From: Shewanella loihica PV-4
Lineage (GTDB): Bacteria; Pseudomonadota; Gammaproteobacteria; Enterobacterales; Shewanellaceae
Assembly (NCBI RefSeq): GCF_000016065.1
Contig: NC_009092.1
Location: 4,154,001-4,218,000 of the forward strand
Direction: 5' to 3'
DNA: 64,000 nt
Below are positions 20,591-28,236 of the stretch, in pieces. Position numbers and translations under genes: made by a program. Numbering within the stretch: position 1 is the first letter of the stretch; the number at the start of each line of letters is the position of its first letter. Below the pieces are notes generated by a model that did not search any database, was not told the origin of the DNA, and saw nothing but the letters and a program-made list of their open reading frames with translations.

Positions 20591-21454
20591 ATGATCCAAA
20601 GCATGACAGCCTATGCTCGCATCGAGCACAAAGCACAATGGGGCACCGCCTCCTGGGAGATCCGCTCGGTCAATCAACGTTACCTTGAAACCTACCTGCG
20701 ACTGCCAGAACAGCTGCGCAGCCTGGAGCCTGTCCTCAGAGACCGTCTGCGTAAACGTTTAAATCGCGGCAAGATTGAGGTCAACCTGCGCTACGATCTT
20801 GGCGAAGAAAAGAATAACGACCTGCAACTCAATCAGGCGCTGGCCAGCCAGATCATTCAGGCGGCCAACTGGGTCAAGCAGGAAGCCGGTCAAGGCGAGA
20901 TCAACATAGTCGACGTGCTGCGCTGGCCGGGCGTAATGTCAGGCAGCGAGCAGGACATGGATGCCATAGGCAAAGAGCTACTGTCCGCCTTCGACAGCGC
21001 GGTCGATCAGTTTATCGAGGCCCGTGGCCGCGAAGGCGACGCCATCAAGACCATGCTAGAGACGCGTCTAGAGGCCATCGAGGGCCAGGTCGCTATCGTT
21101 CGCCAGCACATGCCTACCGTGATGCAGTGGCAGCGCGACAAGCTCACCAACCGTTTAGCCGAGATCCAGGGCGAATTGGATCCCGCTCGTCTAGAGCAGG
21201 AGATGGTGCTACTGGCGCAGAAGATGGATGTCGCCGAAGAGATGGACAGACTCGACGCCCACGTCGCCGAGACCCGCCGCATCCTCAAGAAAGGCGGCGC
21301 CCAGGGCCGACGCTTAGACTTCATGATGCAGGAGTTTAACCGCGAGTCCAACACCCTGGCCTCCAAGTCCATCAGCTCAGAGGTCACCGCCGCCGCGGTC
21401 GAACTCAAAGTGCTTATCGAGCAGATGCGCGAGCAGATCCAGAACGTCGAGTAA
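20591..21454 (+). CDS. yicC: YicC-family endoribonuclease
   Basis: 287 residues from MIQSMTAYARIE, closely following E. coli YicC along its whole length (SVNQRYLETYLRLPEQ, VLRWPGVMSG, GRRLDFMMQEFNRE at the C-terminus). The family has been reported to be an endoribonuclease; the C-terminal acidic/His-poor motif block EFNRESNTLASKS is its most conserved part. Divergent from rph, as in enterobacteria. The ATG at 20591 aligns with homologues; the frame extends upstream without support. Confidence 0.95.
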   Translation: MIQSMTAYARIEHKAQWGTASWEIRSVNQRYLETYLRLPEQLRSLEPVLRDRLRKRLNRGKIEVNLRYDLGEEKNNDLQLNQALASQIIQAANWVKQEAGQGEINIVDVLRWPGVMSGSEQDMDAIGKELLSAFDSAVDQFIEARGREGDAIKTMLETRLEAIEGQVAIVRQHMPTVMQWQRDKLTNRLAEIQGELDPARLEQEMVLLAQKMDVAEEMDRLDAHVAETRRILKKGGAQGRRLDFMMQEFNRESNTLASKSISSEVTAAAVELKVLIEQMREQIQNVE

Positions 21455-21468
21455 ACTCAATAAAATGC

Positions 21469-21502
21469 AAGCTCTAGCTTTATTCCAAGCTAGAGCTTTT
21501 CT
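21469..21502 (+). terminator. yicC terminator
   Basis: Perfect 12-bp stem AAGCTCTAGCTT / AAGCTAGAGCTT with a six-base loop and T-rich tail, 15 bp after the yicC stop. It marks the left border of the AT-rich island. Confidence 0.85.
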
Positions 21503-21554
21503 CCATTCCCTCCGAAATAAATCGTGTCACTTCCTCGATACGACCTCCCCAATT

Positions 21555-21587
21555 TGTGACTTATAGTCCGTAGACTGATAAGTCACA
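21555..21587. promoter_or_regulatory. double C-box (controller-protein operator)
   Basis: Two GACT...AGTC palindromes, GACTTATAGTC (21558-21568) and GACTGATAAGTC (21573-21584), are separated by CGTA. The whole also forms an overall dyad with perfect outer arms TGTGACTTAT / ATAAGTCACA. This is the published arrangement of C-boxes bound by controller (C) proteins of type II restriction-modification systems (GACT-N3-AGTC, 4-bp gap, repeated), with the right box one base longer. It is 47 bp upstream of the XRE gene, which presumably autoregulates here. Confidence 0.8.
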
Positions 21588-21633
21588 CCGATTCAAGATG
21601 CAAATCATATCCCACTGATATTTAGACATAATC

Positions 21634-21864
21634 ATGAATGTGATTTTGAGCCGTTTCGGACAAAGACTAAAACAAATACGAACTCAACAAAGATTAAGCC
21701 AAGAACAGCTAGCTGAAATCTGCGAACTAGATCGAACATATATCAGTGGTATAGAACGTGGCGTTCGTAATGTTGCACTAATTAATATCGTAAAATTAGC
21801 CAATGGTTTAAAGGTAAGCGCCTCATCTCTACTTGAATTTGATGTTGAGACCAAACATGACTAG
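21634..21864 (+). CDS. controller-type XRE/HTH transcriptional regulator
   Basis: 76-residue single-domain Cro/C1-type helix-turn-helix protein. FGQRLKQIRTQQRLSQEQL, LDRTYISGIERGVRNVAL and LLEFD follow the pattern of restriction-modification C proteins, small dimers that bind C-boxes and time expression of a toxic downstream gene. There is no good ribosome site before the ATG (ATAATCATG), so the mRNA may be leaderless, as reported for several C genes. It overlaps the next gene by 8 bp (ATGACTAG), so the two are translationally coupled. The frame is AT-rich compared with neighbours, a sign of transfer. Confidence 0.85.
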   Translation: MNVILSRFGQRLKQIRTQQRLSQEQLAEICELDRTYISGIERGVRNVALINIVKLANGLKVSASSLLEFDVETKHD

Positions 21865-23812
21865 GCGTGCTTTTTATTCAGCTCCACTTAATGAGTTTCT
21901 ATTAGAAAATCCCCAAGCTATTTTAGGCAAAATATCGCAACTCCATACCCAAGATATTAAGCATCACCAAACCTCCGCATGGACAGTGCAAATTGCTGCA
22001 ATTCAAACTGCTTTGGTCAACATCCCATCTGATAAAGGCTGGGTATTCTTTGAGTTTCTTATCCCTCGAATGGGTCGTCGTGCAGATGTAGTCCTCATTT
22101 ATTCTGGCATTATATTTGTGCTGGAATTTAAAATTGGTGCATCTAATTATCTATCCCAAGATCTCCGCCAAACTCATGGCTATGCATTAGATTTAAAAAA
22201 CTTTCACAGAGGAAGTCATGGTAAATGTATTGTTCCTATTCTAGTAGCGACCGCGACAGAAAACTCATTTAGCGACATCTGCTTCGCGGCAGATTATGTT
22301 GCTTCGCCAATATGCATTAATATTGCTCAACTACATCAAACCATCACCCAAATATCCATTCAGCACAAACAACCTGATTTTAGGGGAGATGAATGGGCTA
22401 AGACGGGATATATGCCAACACCAACAATTGTCGAAGCCGCTCAAGCTTTATACGCATCTCACAATGTAGAAGACATTGCTCGAAATGAAGCCGACAATCA
22501 AAACTTAGGCAAAACTTGCAATGAATTAATCAAACTAATTCACCAGTCTCGAACACAAAAATCAAAAGCTATCTGCTTTGTAACCGGAGTTCCAGGCGCG
22601 GGGAAAACATTGATAGGTGTTAATCTTGCCAACGCTCATTCCATTCCCGAAGAAGATGAGTATTCGGTATTCTTAAGCGGTAATGGTCCTCTAGTGACTG
22701 TATTACAAGAAGCATTGGCTAATGATGCTTCCAAGCGAACAAACTCTACAAAAGCTAGAGAACGGCAGAAAACCAGTCAGTTTATTCAAAATATTCATCG
22801 TTTTAGAGATGAGGCTCTGGATGGCTCAATACCGCCAGAAAAAGTAGTAATCTTTGATGAAGCACAACGAGCATGGAATCTAGAGCAAACCTCCAAATTC
22901 ATGCAAACTAAACGCGGTTATCTCAACTTCAATCAATCAGAACCTGAATTTCTCATATCGGTCATGGATAGACATCAAGATTGGGCTGTGATTATTGCGC
23001 TTATTGGAGGTGGACAAGAGATAAACACTGGTGAGGCTGGGTTGAGAGGCTGGTTAGACGCTCTTGAAAACCGCTTCGCTAACTGGAATGTATACTGCTC
23101 ACCGAACATACTTACTAGTAATTATATCTCTACAGATGTTTCGCCTGATCATTTAGAAAACGTGAACATCTTACCAAACCTGCACTTAGCAACTTCAATG
23201 CGATCTTTCAGAGCTGAGAAACTATCTGACTTCGTACACCATGTTATCGCTGGTGATGGAAAAAAAGCTAAGGAATTAAGCGACCAATTACAGCAGGTAT
23301 ACCCACTAAAAATCACCCGAGATTTAAATAAAGCCAAAAAATGGCTACGAACTCAAACTCGAGCAAATGAAAGCAAAGGGCTTCTCGCCTCCTCCAATGC
23401 TATTCGTCTAAAAGCTGAAGGAATACATGTTAAAAATCGCTTTGACCCAGCAGCATGGTATTTAAATCCTCAAGAGGATATCCGCTCATGCCATTTTCTC
23501 GAGGATTGCGCGACAGAGTTTGATATCCAAGGCCTAGAACTAGATTGGTGCCTAGTAGGTTGGGATGCCGATTACCGTCATAACGGTGATAAGTTTGAAC
23601 ATTGGAAATTTAAAGGAACAAAATGGCAAAATCGCAACAAAGATGAGGACAAACGCTACCTTGAAAATGCTTATCGAGTTCTGTTAACTAGAGCAAGACA
23701 AGGAATGGTGATATTTATTCCAGAAGGAACCGATATTGATTCAACAAGAAAAAAATCACTCTACTTACATACGTATCAATATCTGCTGGATTGTGGCTTT
23801 AAAATGATTTAG
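21857..23812 (+). CDS. PD-(D/E)XK nuclease fused to DUF2075/SF1-like helicase
   Basis: 651 residues from the coupled ATG at 21857. The N-terminus looks like a PD-(D/E)XK nuclease: Glu66, Asp77 (RRADVVL), Glu90-x-Lys92 (FVLEFKIG) and a trailing QxxxY (Gln105/Tyr109). The rest is a DUF2075-type P-loop NTPase: Walker A GVPGAGKT (244-251), Walker B VVIFDEAQRAW (330-340), a glutamine-bearing motif III ALIGGGQEI (381-389), motif V-like QGLELDW (558-564) and motif VI-like YRVLLTRARQG (606-616). All key residues of both parts are present. Codon and base use is strikingly AT-rich against GC-rich neighbours. Paired with a C-protein-like regulator and no methylase, it is a candidate anti-phage or other DNA/RNA-targeting system; substrate unknown. 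Confidence 0.85.
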   Translation: MTRRAFYSAPLNEFLLENPQAILGKISQLHTQDIKHHQTSAWTVQIAAIQTALVNIPSDKGWVFFEFLIPRMGRRADVVLIYSGIIFVLEFKIGASNYLSQDLRQTHGYALDLKNFHRGSHGKCIVPILVATATENSFSDICFAADYVASPICINIAQLHQTITQISIQHKQPDFRGDEWAKTGYMPTPTIVEAAQALYASHNVEDIARNEADNQNLGKTCNELIKLIHQSRTQKSKAICFVTGVPGAGKTLIGVNLANAHSIPEEDEYSVFLSGNGPLVTVLQEALANDASKRTNSTKARERQKTSQFIQNIHRFRDEALDGSIPPEKVVIFDEAQRAWNLEQTSKFMQTKRGYLNFNQSEPEFLISVMDRHQDWAVIIALIGGGQEINTGEAGLRGWLDALENRFANWNVYCSPNILTSNYISTDVSPDHLENVNILPNLHLATSMRSFRAEKLSDFVHHVIAGDGKKAKELSDQLQQVYPLKITRDLNKAKKWLRTQTRANESKGLLASSNAIRLKAEGIHVKNRFDPAAWYLNPQEDIRSCHFLEDCATEFDIQGLELDWCLVGWDADYRHNGDKFEHWKFKGTKWQNRNKDEDKRYLENAYRVLLTRARQGMVIFIPEGTDIDSTRKKSLYLHTYQYLLDCGFKMI

Positions 23813-23948
23813 CCGCAATCTCACCATTCCCTTAATTGCTTCATCACGTTTAGCCTTTCGCTTTACACAACTCAGGCTCTAAAAAAGCGCATCGATTATG
23901 AACTTAGTCCCTATTAGGCACAATTTTTCTAGCAAAAATGGAGACCCC

Positions 23949-24560
23949 ATGTCACAACGGAGTAAATGGCCTCAATTACTAGTGATTCTTATCGCTCTGG
24001 CCCTGCTTATCCCTGGACTCAGCCTACCTATGCTGAGCCTTGATGGCCAGGCGGACAAATCTAAATTTGCCCAGACAAGCATAGAACTGATGACAGAAGA
24101 CGGTGAGATGCGCGGACTGCTGGGGTCTGTATCCGCCTTTCTCGGCTTTAACGAGCTTGAGGGTCAGGTGGAGATATATCGCAAGCACCGCAGCATACTG
24201 GGGACGGTGCAAGATCTAATGCAAAGCGGTAACCTGCTGGTCGGCATCATGATAGCCACTTTCTCGGTGATCATTCCCACCCTTAAGCTATTGGCGCAGG
24301 CGGTACTGGTTTTCGCACGTGGCAGCACGGCTACCCTGCTCACACGCCTTATCGATGCCATCGGCAAGTGGAGCATGGCCGATGTATTTGTGGTGGCCAT
24401 CATTGTCAGCTACCTCGCAGGTAACGCCGAGGATCAGATGGGTGAGCTAATCATAATGCACGCCCAGCTCGAAATCGGCTTCTGGTTTTTCACTGGTTAC
24501 TGCCTGTTTGCCATCGCTTCCAACATCATGATGAGCAAACCTAAAACCACCTCGGCCTAA
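23949..24560 (+). CDS. PqiA-like (paraquat-inducible protein A family) membrane protein
   Basis: 203 residues, about four transmembrane helices (LLVILIALALLIPGLSLPM at the N-terminus, then LLVGIMIATFSVIIPTLKLL, VFVVAIIVSYLAG and a C-terminal helix). The P-x-L and SMADVFVVAIIVSY pattern is that of a PqiA domain; only one domain copy is present, half of PqiA. No PqiB/MCE partner is nearby, so a lipid-transport role is not established. Start 23949 is favoured by GGAGA five bases upstream; a further in-frame ATG (23898) lacks that support. Sits right of the AT-rich island, back to normal composition. Confidence 0.8.
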   Translation: MSQRSKWPQLLVILIALALLIPGLSLPMLSLDGQADKSKFAQTSIELMTEDGEMRGLLGSVSAFLGFNELEGQVEIYRKHRSILGTVQDLMQSGNLLVGIMIATFSVIIPTLKLLAQAVLVFARGSTATLLTRLIDAIGKWSMADVFVVAIIVSYLAGNAEDQMGELIIMHAQLEIGFWFFTGYCLFAIASNIMMSKPKTTSA

Positions 24561-24624
24561 CCCGGCAACTTGAAAGAGAAAAATTCAGTCTGAGCCGAGC
24601 GATACTCAAGAGATCTAACGCAAT

Positions 24625-24666
24625 AAAAAAGCCCCCTTATTGTTATAACGCAATAGGGGGCTTTGT
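24625..24666. terminator. bidirectional terminator
   Basis: Stem AAAAAGCCCCCTTATTG / CAATAGGGGGCTTTG (one bulge) between the convergent PqiA-like and CoA-transferase genes, with A and T runs on both sides. Confidence 0.85.
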
Positions 24667-24680
24667 TCGATATAGGCAGG

Positions 24681-25967
24681 CTAAACCCTTAACCCCCACA
24701 TATCGAAGGTCTCCTTGCAGAGCTGCTCCCTAAAATCGGGGTGGGCGATATCGATCAACGCCCGGGCGCGCTCTCGCAATGACTTGCCGCGCAAATTAGC
24801 CGCGCCATATTCTGTGACTATGTAGTGCACATGGGCACGGGTGGTGACCACACCGGCTCCGGGAGAGAGTACCGAGGCGATACGCGACACCTTGCCGCCC
24901 GCCGCCGTGCTGGGCAGGGCGATCACCGAGCGGCCCCCTTCCGACAGGCCTGCTCCGCGGATAAAGTCCATCTGGCCACCAACACCGGAATAGATACGGG
25001 TGCCTAGAGAGTCGGCGCAGATCTGTCCCGAGATATCCACCTGCAGCGCCGAGTTAATCGCCATCACATTAGGGTTCTTACGAATGATCGAAGTGTCGTT
25101 GACCTGTTCAATATCCATGAAGATCACAGAGGGGTTATCGTCCACATAGTCATACAGTCGCTGACTGCCCAGGGCGAAACCTGTGACCAGCTTGCCTGGA
25201 TGCACCTTCTTGCGACTGTTGTTGATCACCCCCTGCTCGACCAGATTCAACACCCCATCGGAAAACAGCTCTGTATGTACCCCAAGGTCTTTATGCTCAG
25301 TGAGGCAGGAGAGTACGGCATCTGGGATGGCGCCTATGCCCATCTGCAGGCAGTCGCCGTCGCGCACCAACTTGGCGACGTGCCGGCCTATGGCCAAACT
25401 GGTCTCGTCGCTGGCCGCCAGCGGATGTTGTGGCAGCGGCATGCTCTGCTCGAACACGGCGGCAAACTTGTCGTAATGGATGAAGCCATCACCATGGGTG
25501 CGTGGCATACAGGGGTTGATATGGGCGATGATCTTGCCCGCCACCTGACAGGCCGCCAGCGTCGCCTCCACAGATATTCCGAGCGAACAGATACCATGCT
25601 TATCCGGCGGCGATACCTGAACGATCGCCGTGTCTATGGGCTGCTCGCCAGAGCGGAACAGCTTAGGCACCTCGGAGAGAAAGATGGGCACATAATCGGC
25701 GTCCCCCTGCTGCAGCAGCAGGCGGGTCGGCAGACCACCGAAGAAACAGCGATGACGCAGATGGCCTTTGAGGCGTGGATCGCTGAGGGACTCGGCACAT
25801 TCGGTATGCAGTTGCAACAGAGTCAGGTCTTGCCGGGTCAGGGCATGCTCGGCCAAGGCATCGAGTAAAAGCTTAGGGGTGGCGCCCATGGAATGGGTCC
25901 AGAGGGTCTCACCGCTCTGGATCAGGGCAACGGCTTCTCGCGCAGTATTACAGATAATGGGTGGCAT
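24681..25967 (-). CDS. acetyl-CoA hydrolase / 4-hydroxybutyrate CoA-transferase family protein
   Basis: 428 residues of the family I CoA-transferase type (Cat1/Cat2, AbfT). The two-domain layout is clear: CoA-binding LQMGIGAIPDAV (207-218) and the catalytic glutamate Glu233 in HTELFSDG, which would form the glutamyl-CoA thioester; then GSQRLYDYVDDNP, VGGQMDFIRGA and YGAANLRGKSLRERA. It could be a carboxylate CoA-transferase (acetate, propionate, butyrate or 4-hydroxybutyrate); the sequence does not settle the substrate. Monocistronic, minus strand. Confidence 0.88.
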   Translation of the reverse strand: MPPIICNTAREAVALIQSGETLWTHSMGATPKLLLDALAEHALTRQDLTLLQLHTECAESLSDPRLKGHLRHRCFFGGLPTRLLLQQGDADYVPIFLSEVPKLFRSGEQPIDTAIVQVSPPDKHGICSLGISVEATLAACQVAGKIIAHINPCMPRTHGDGFIHYDKFAAVFEQSMPLPQHPLAASDETSLAIGRHVAKLVRDGDCLQMGIGAIPDAVLSCLTEHKDLGVHTELFSDGVLNLVEQGVINNSRKKVHPGKLVTGFALGSQRLYDYVDDNPSVIFMDIEQVNDTSIIRKNPNVMAINSALQVDISGQICADSLGTRIYSGVGGQMDFIRGAGLSEGGRSVIALPSTAAGGKVSRIASVLSPGAGVVTTRAHVHYIVTEYGAANLRGKSLRERARALIDIAHPDFREQLCKETFDMWGLRV

Positions 25968-26111
25968 CTATCTCACCTATAGTCGGAAAACTGAGTGCAG
26001 TGTACGAACTAACTTAACGCTTTGATAGCAAACTTATCAATGAGTTCACCTTAAGTTGATCTTGAGCAAGTGAGTGTCTATTCGGCATAAGATAAATACG
26101 CCGATGGCCAC

Positions 26112-26138
26112 AAAAAAGGGGGCCCAACGGCCCCCTTT
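26112..26138 (-). terminator. terminator of the kinase-nucleotidyltransferase pair
   Basis: Minus-strand stem AAAGGGGGCC / GGCCCCCTTT with four-base loop and T run, 9 bp after the kinase stop. Confidence 0.9.
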
Positions 26139-26146
26139 ATCACGCA

Positions 26147-27211
26147 CTATTTTAGATAAGCCTTGAGGCTATCGCTCTGACTCAACAGACTCTTATAAAG
26201 AGTAAACTGGTTGACCGCACGCTCGAGATTATGGTTCTCATGGTGGATATGAAAATAGACATCGCCGTTAAGGTGATCCGTTAAGAAACGTACCCCGATC
26301 ATCAGGCTGATCACCCTGGCGCCCAGCCAGAGGCTTTGACGCTCGGCATCGCTCAGCACCTCGCCAAGCTCACCCAGGTAACCGCGGCAGATGGCGGCGA
26401 AGATAGGCTCGCGCACCTCGACCCTGGCGAGATTGGTGGAGTCCTCGGCCTCTGGTGAGGTAAAGGTTCGCACCATGTCGCCAAAGTCATACATCAGGTG
26501 TCCCTGCATGCAGGTATCGAGATCGATAATCGCCATGCTGCTCATGTCGCGCTTATCAAACAGCATGTTATTGATCTTGGTGTCGTTGTGACAGACACGT
26601 GGCGGCAGCAGCACCTCGACTTCGCTAAGCTCGTTCAAAAGCTCATCTTGAGAAAGAGCAAAGTCTACCCATTCCTGACACTCTTTGAGACGTCCCTGGC
26701 TGTTTTTAGCGACTGCCGCTTGCAACTGGGCGATACGCCCAGGCAGGTGATGAAACTTGGCAATCACATCCTCGAGCTGACTGGCATCGAGATCGCTCAG
26801 TGCACGGGAAAAGTGACCAAAGGCCTTGGCCGCAGATTCTGCCTGCGCCGCATCGGCGACCACTTCTATGCTGTGGCTAAAGGCCAGATAGGTGATGGCG
26901 CGCCAAAAACCTTGATCGCCTAAGTCCAGCGCCAGCTCGCCCTGTGAGTCTGTCACCGGCTGCACCACACTCAGGCGATACTCACCAGCCTCATGTTTGG
27001 CGAGCAGATGCTCTGCCACCTTCTGGGCGTTGCTCACCAGGGCGTGGGGTTGAGTAAAGACTTCCGTGTTGAGACGCTGCAGCACAAACTCGCCCTCTGG
27101 CCAGCGCACGAGAAAAGTATCATTGATATGACCGTTCCCAAGGGGACTCACTTTGGCCGAAGCGGTTACGCCAAAGTGCGGCAGCACCTGCTGCCTTATA
27201 AAATCAATCAC
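26147..27211 (-). CDS. NahK-like phosphotransferase (sugar-1-kinase of the APH/choline-kinase fold)
   Basis: 354 residues. Glycine-rich loop GNGHINDTFLVRW (about 25-37), LNTEVF, the Brenner motif HNDTKINNML (catalytic Asp/Asn) and the metal Asp in IIDLDTCMQG followed by YDFGDMVRTF. The combination and length resemble N-acetylhexosamine 1-kinase (NahK), which phosphorylates GlcNAc/GalNAc at C1. It overlaps the upstream nucleotidyltransferase by 8 bp, so the pair would convert a free sugar to a nucleotide sugar. Substrate is inferred by resemblance; AmgK-like (MurNAc/GlcNAc) activity is an alternative. Confidence 0.8.
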   Translation of the reverse strand: MIDFIRQQVLPHFGVTASAKVSPLGNGHINDTFLVRWPEGEFVLQRLNTEVFTQPHALVSNAQKVAEHLLAKHEAGEYRLSVVQPVTDSQGELALDLGDQGFWRAITYLAFSHSIEVVADAAQAESAAKAFGHFSRALSDLDASQLEDVIAKFHHLPGRIAQLQAAVAKNSQGRLKECQEWVDFALSQDELLNELSEVEVLLPPRVCHNDTKINNMLFDKRDMSSMAIIDLDTCMQGHLMYDFGDMVRTFTSPEAEDSTNLARVEVREPIFAAICRGYLGELGEVLSDAERQSLWLGARVISLMIGVRFLTDHLNGDVYFHIHHENHNLERAVNQFTLYKSLLSQSDSLKAYLK

Positions 27212-28148
27212 CCAGTAACTCCATTAATTTTTGTTTTACCCAATCAATATCTTGCGGATAGGTCACCCCTAACCAGGTATCCGGGGTTTGGCTCACAAAT
27301 ACCTGTTTAGCCTGCGCCTCATCGGTTAAGGCGGCTTGCACCACGGCGGGAAGGTAACATTCGCTGTCCGGCTTATTCCCCTGCTGGGTCACAAATTCTG
27401 CCAAGGCCTCGCCCAGGAGATCGAAGATATCCGGGGTAAAGCCCCAACAGGTCATCGAGGCCATCGCCTCGAGGGCCAAATTGCTCTGTCGTCCCTGATG
27501 CGAGCCCACCAGATTATCACCTTGCCAGGCAATATTCAGCCACTCTTCGACAGAAATCAGCAGATTATCCTGGGTAACACAAATGCCACGATTGACGCCG
27601 CCATGATCCGACAGCGTCTCCTTGAGAGGATAGGCCACCATCTGCCACCGATTCGGCCGCAGCTTAAAGCCTTGAGCCAGCAGGGCGAAGGCCTGATCGC
27701 CATAGTAATCGTCGGCATTGATCACCGCCATGGGACCGGATACAAATTTACGAGCACTCCACAGCGCATGAGCCGTGCCCCAGGGCTTAGTTCTATTGCT
27801 TGTCAGTGCTTCGAGAATAGTGCCGTTCGCAGATTCGCCACTTGGTACAGGTAGGTCTGTCAGCTGCTGCACACAGAAATGCAGCGCAAATTGAGGCGGC
27901 AAGCCTGCCAGGCGCGCCTGAATACTCGGGATCAGCTCGGCGCGGGTCACTATCACGGCCGCTGAGAAGCCTGCCTCGATGGCGCTGGCGATCGACAGCT
28001 GCAACATGGTCTCGCCCTTGGGCCCTAGCTCGGCGAGCTGCTTGTCGCCGCCGAAACGGCTTCCCAGGCCCGCCGCCATGATCACTAGGGTCAAGGATGG
28101 ATTGTTATCATCCCCATTGGACACTGCATCAGTTAACTTCATCGACAT
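27204..28148 (-). CDS. sugar-phosphate nucleotidyltransferase-like protein
   Basis: 314 residues, GT-A-like nucleotidyltransferase fold. The signature loop VIMAAGLGSRFGGDKQL (about residues 22-38) and the metal-binding VINADDYYG are clear; GGVNRGICV follows. Likely makes NDP-sugar from the sugar-1-phosphate supplied by the downstream coupled kinase. Nucleotide and sugar cannot be read off. Not MurU by length or context. Confidence 0.78.
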   Translation of the reverse strand: MSMKLTDAVSNGDDNNPSLTLVIMAAGLGSRFGGDKQLAELGPKGETMLQLSIASAIEAGFSAAVIVTRAELIPSIQARLAGLPPQFALHFCVQQLTDLPVPSGESANGTILEALTSNRTKPWGTAHALWSARKFVSGPMAVINADDYYGDQAFALLAQGFKLRPNRWQMVAYPLKETLSDHGGVNRGICVTQDNLLISVEEWLNIAWQGDNLVGSHQGRQSNLALEAMASMTCWGFTPDIFDLLGEALAEFVTQQGNKPDSECYLPAVVQAALTDEAQAKQVFVSQTPDTWLGVTYPQDIDWVKQKLMELLGD

Positions 28149-28236
28149 CTAACCACACGAGCCAATGGCTCGTCTTAAATAAGAAAGATAGGGGCGGCAG
28201 CATAACCACCCATAACATACTCATGGAATTAGGGAA

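Noticed and set aside
21503..21633. Restriction-modification system at the AT-rich island
   Set aside because: C-boxes and a controller-like gene are present, but no methyltransferase motif is found in the coupled gene or elsewhere in the window, so a classical R-M system is not supported.
24681..25967. Propionate/methylcitrate pathway gene
   Set aside because: No prp genes are near and the family motif does not separate acetate, propionate or hydroxybutyrate substrates.
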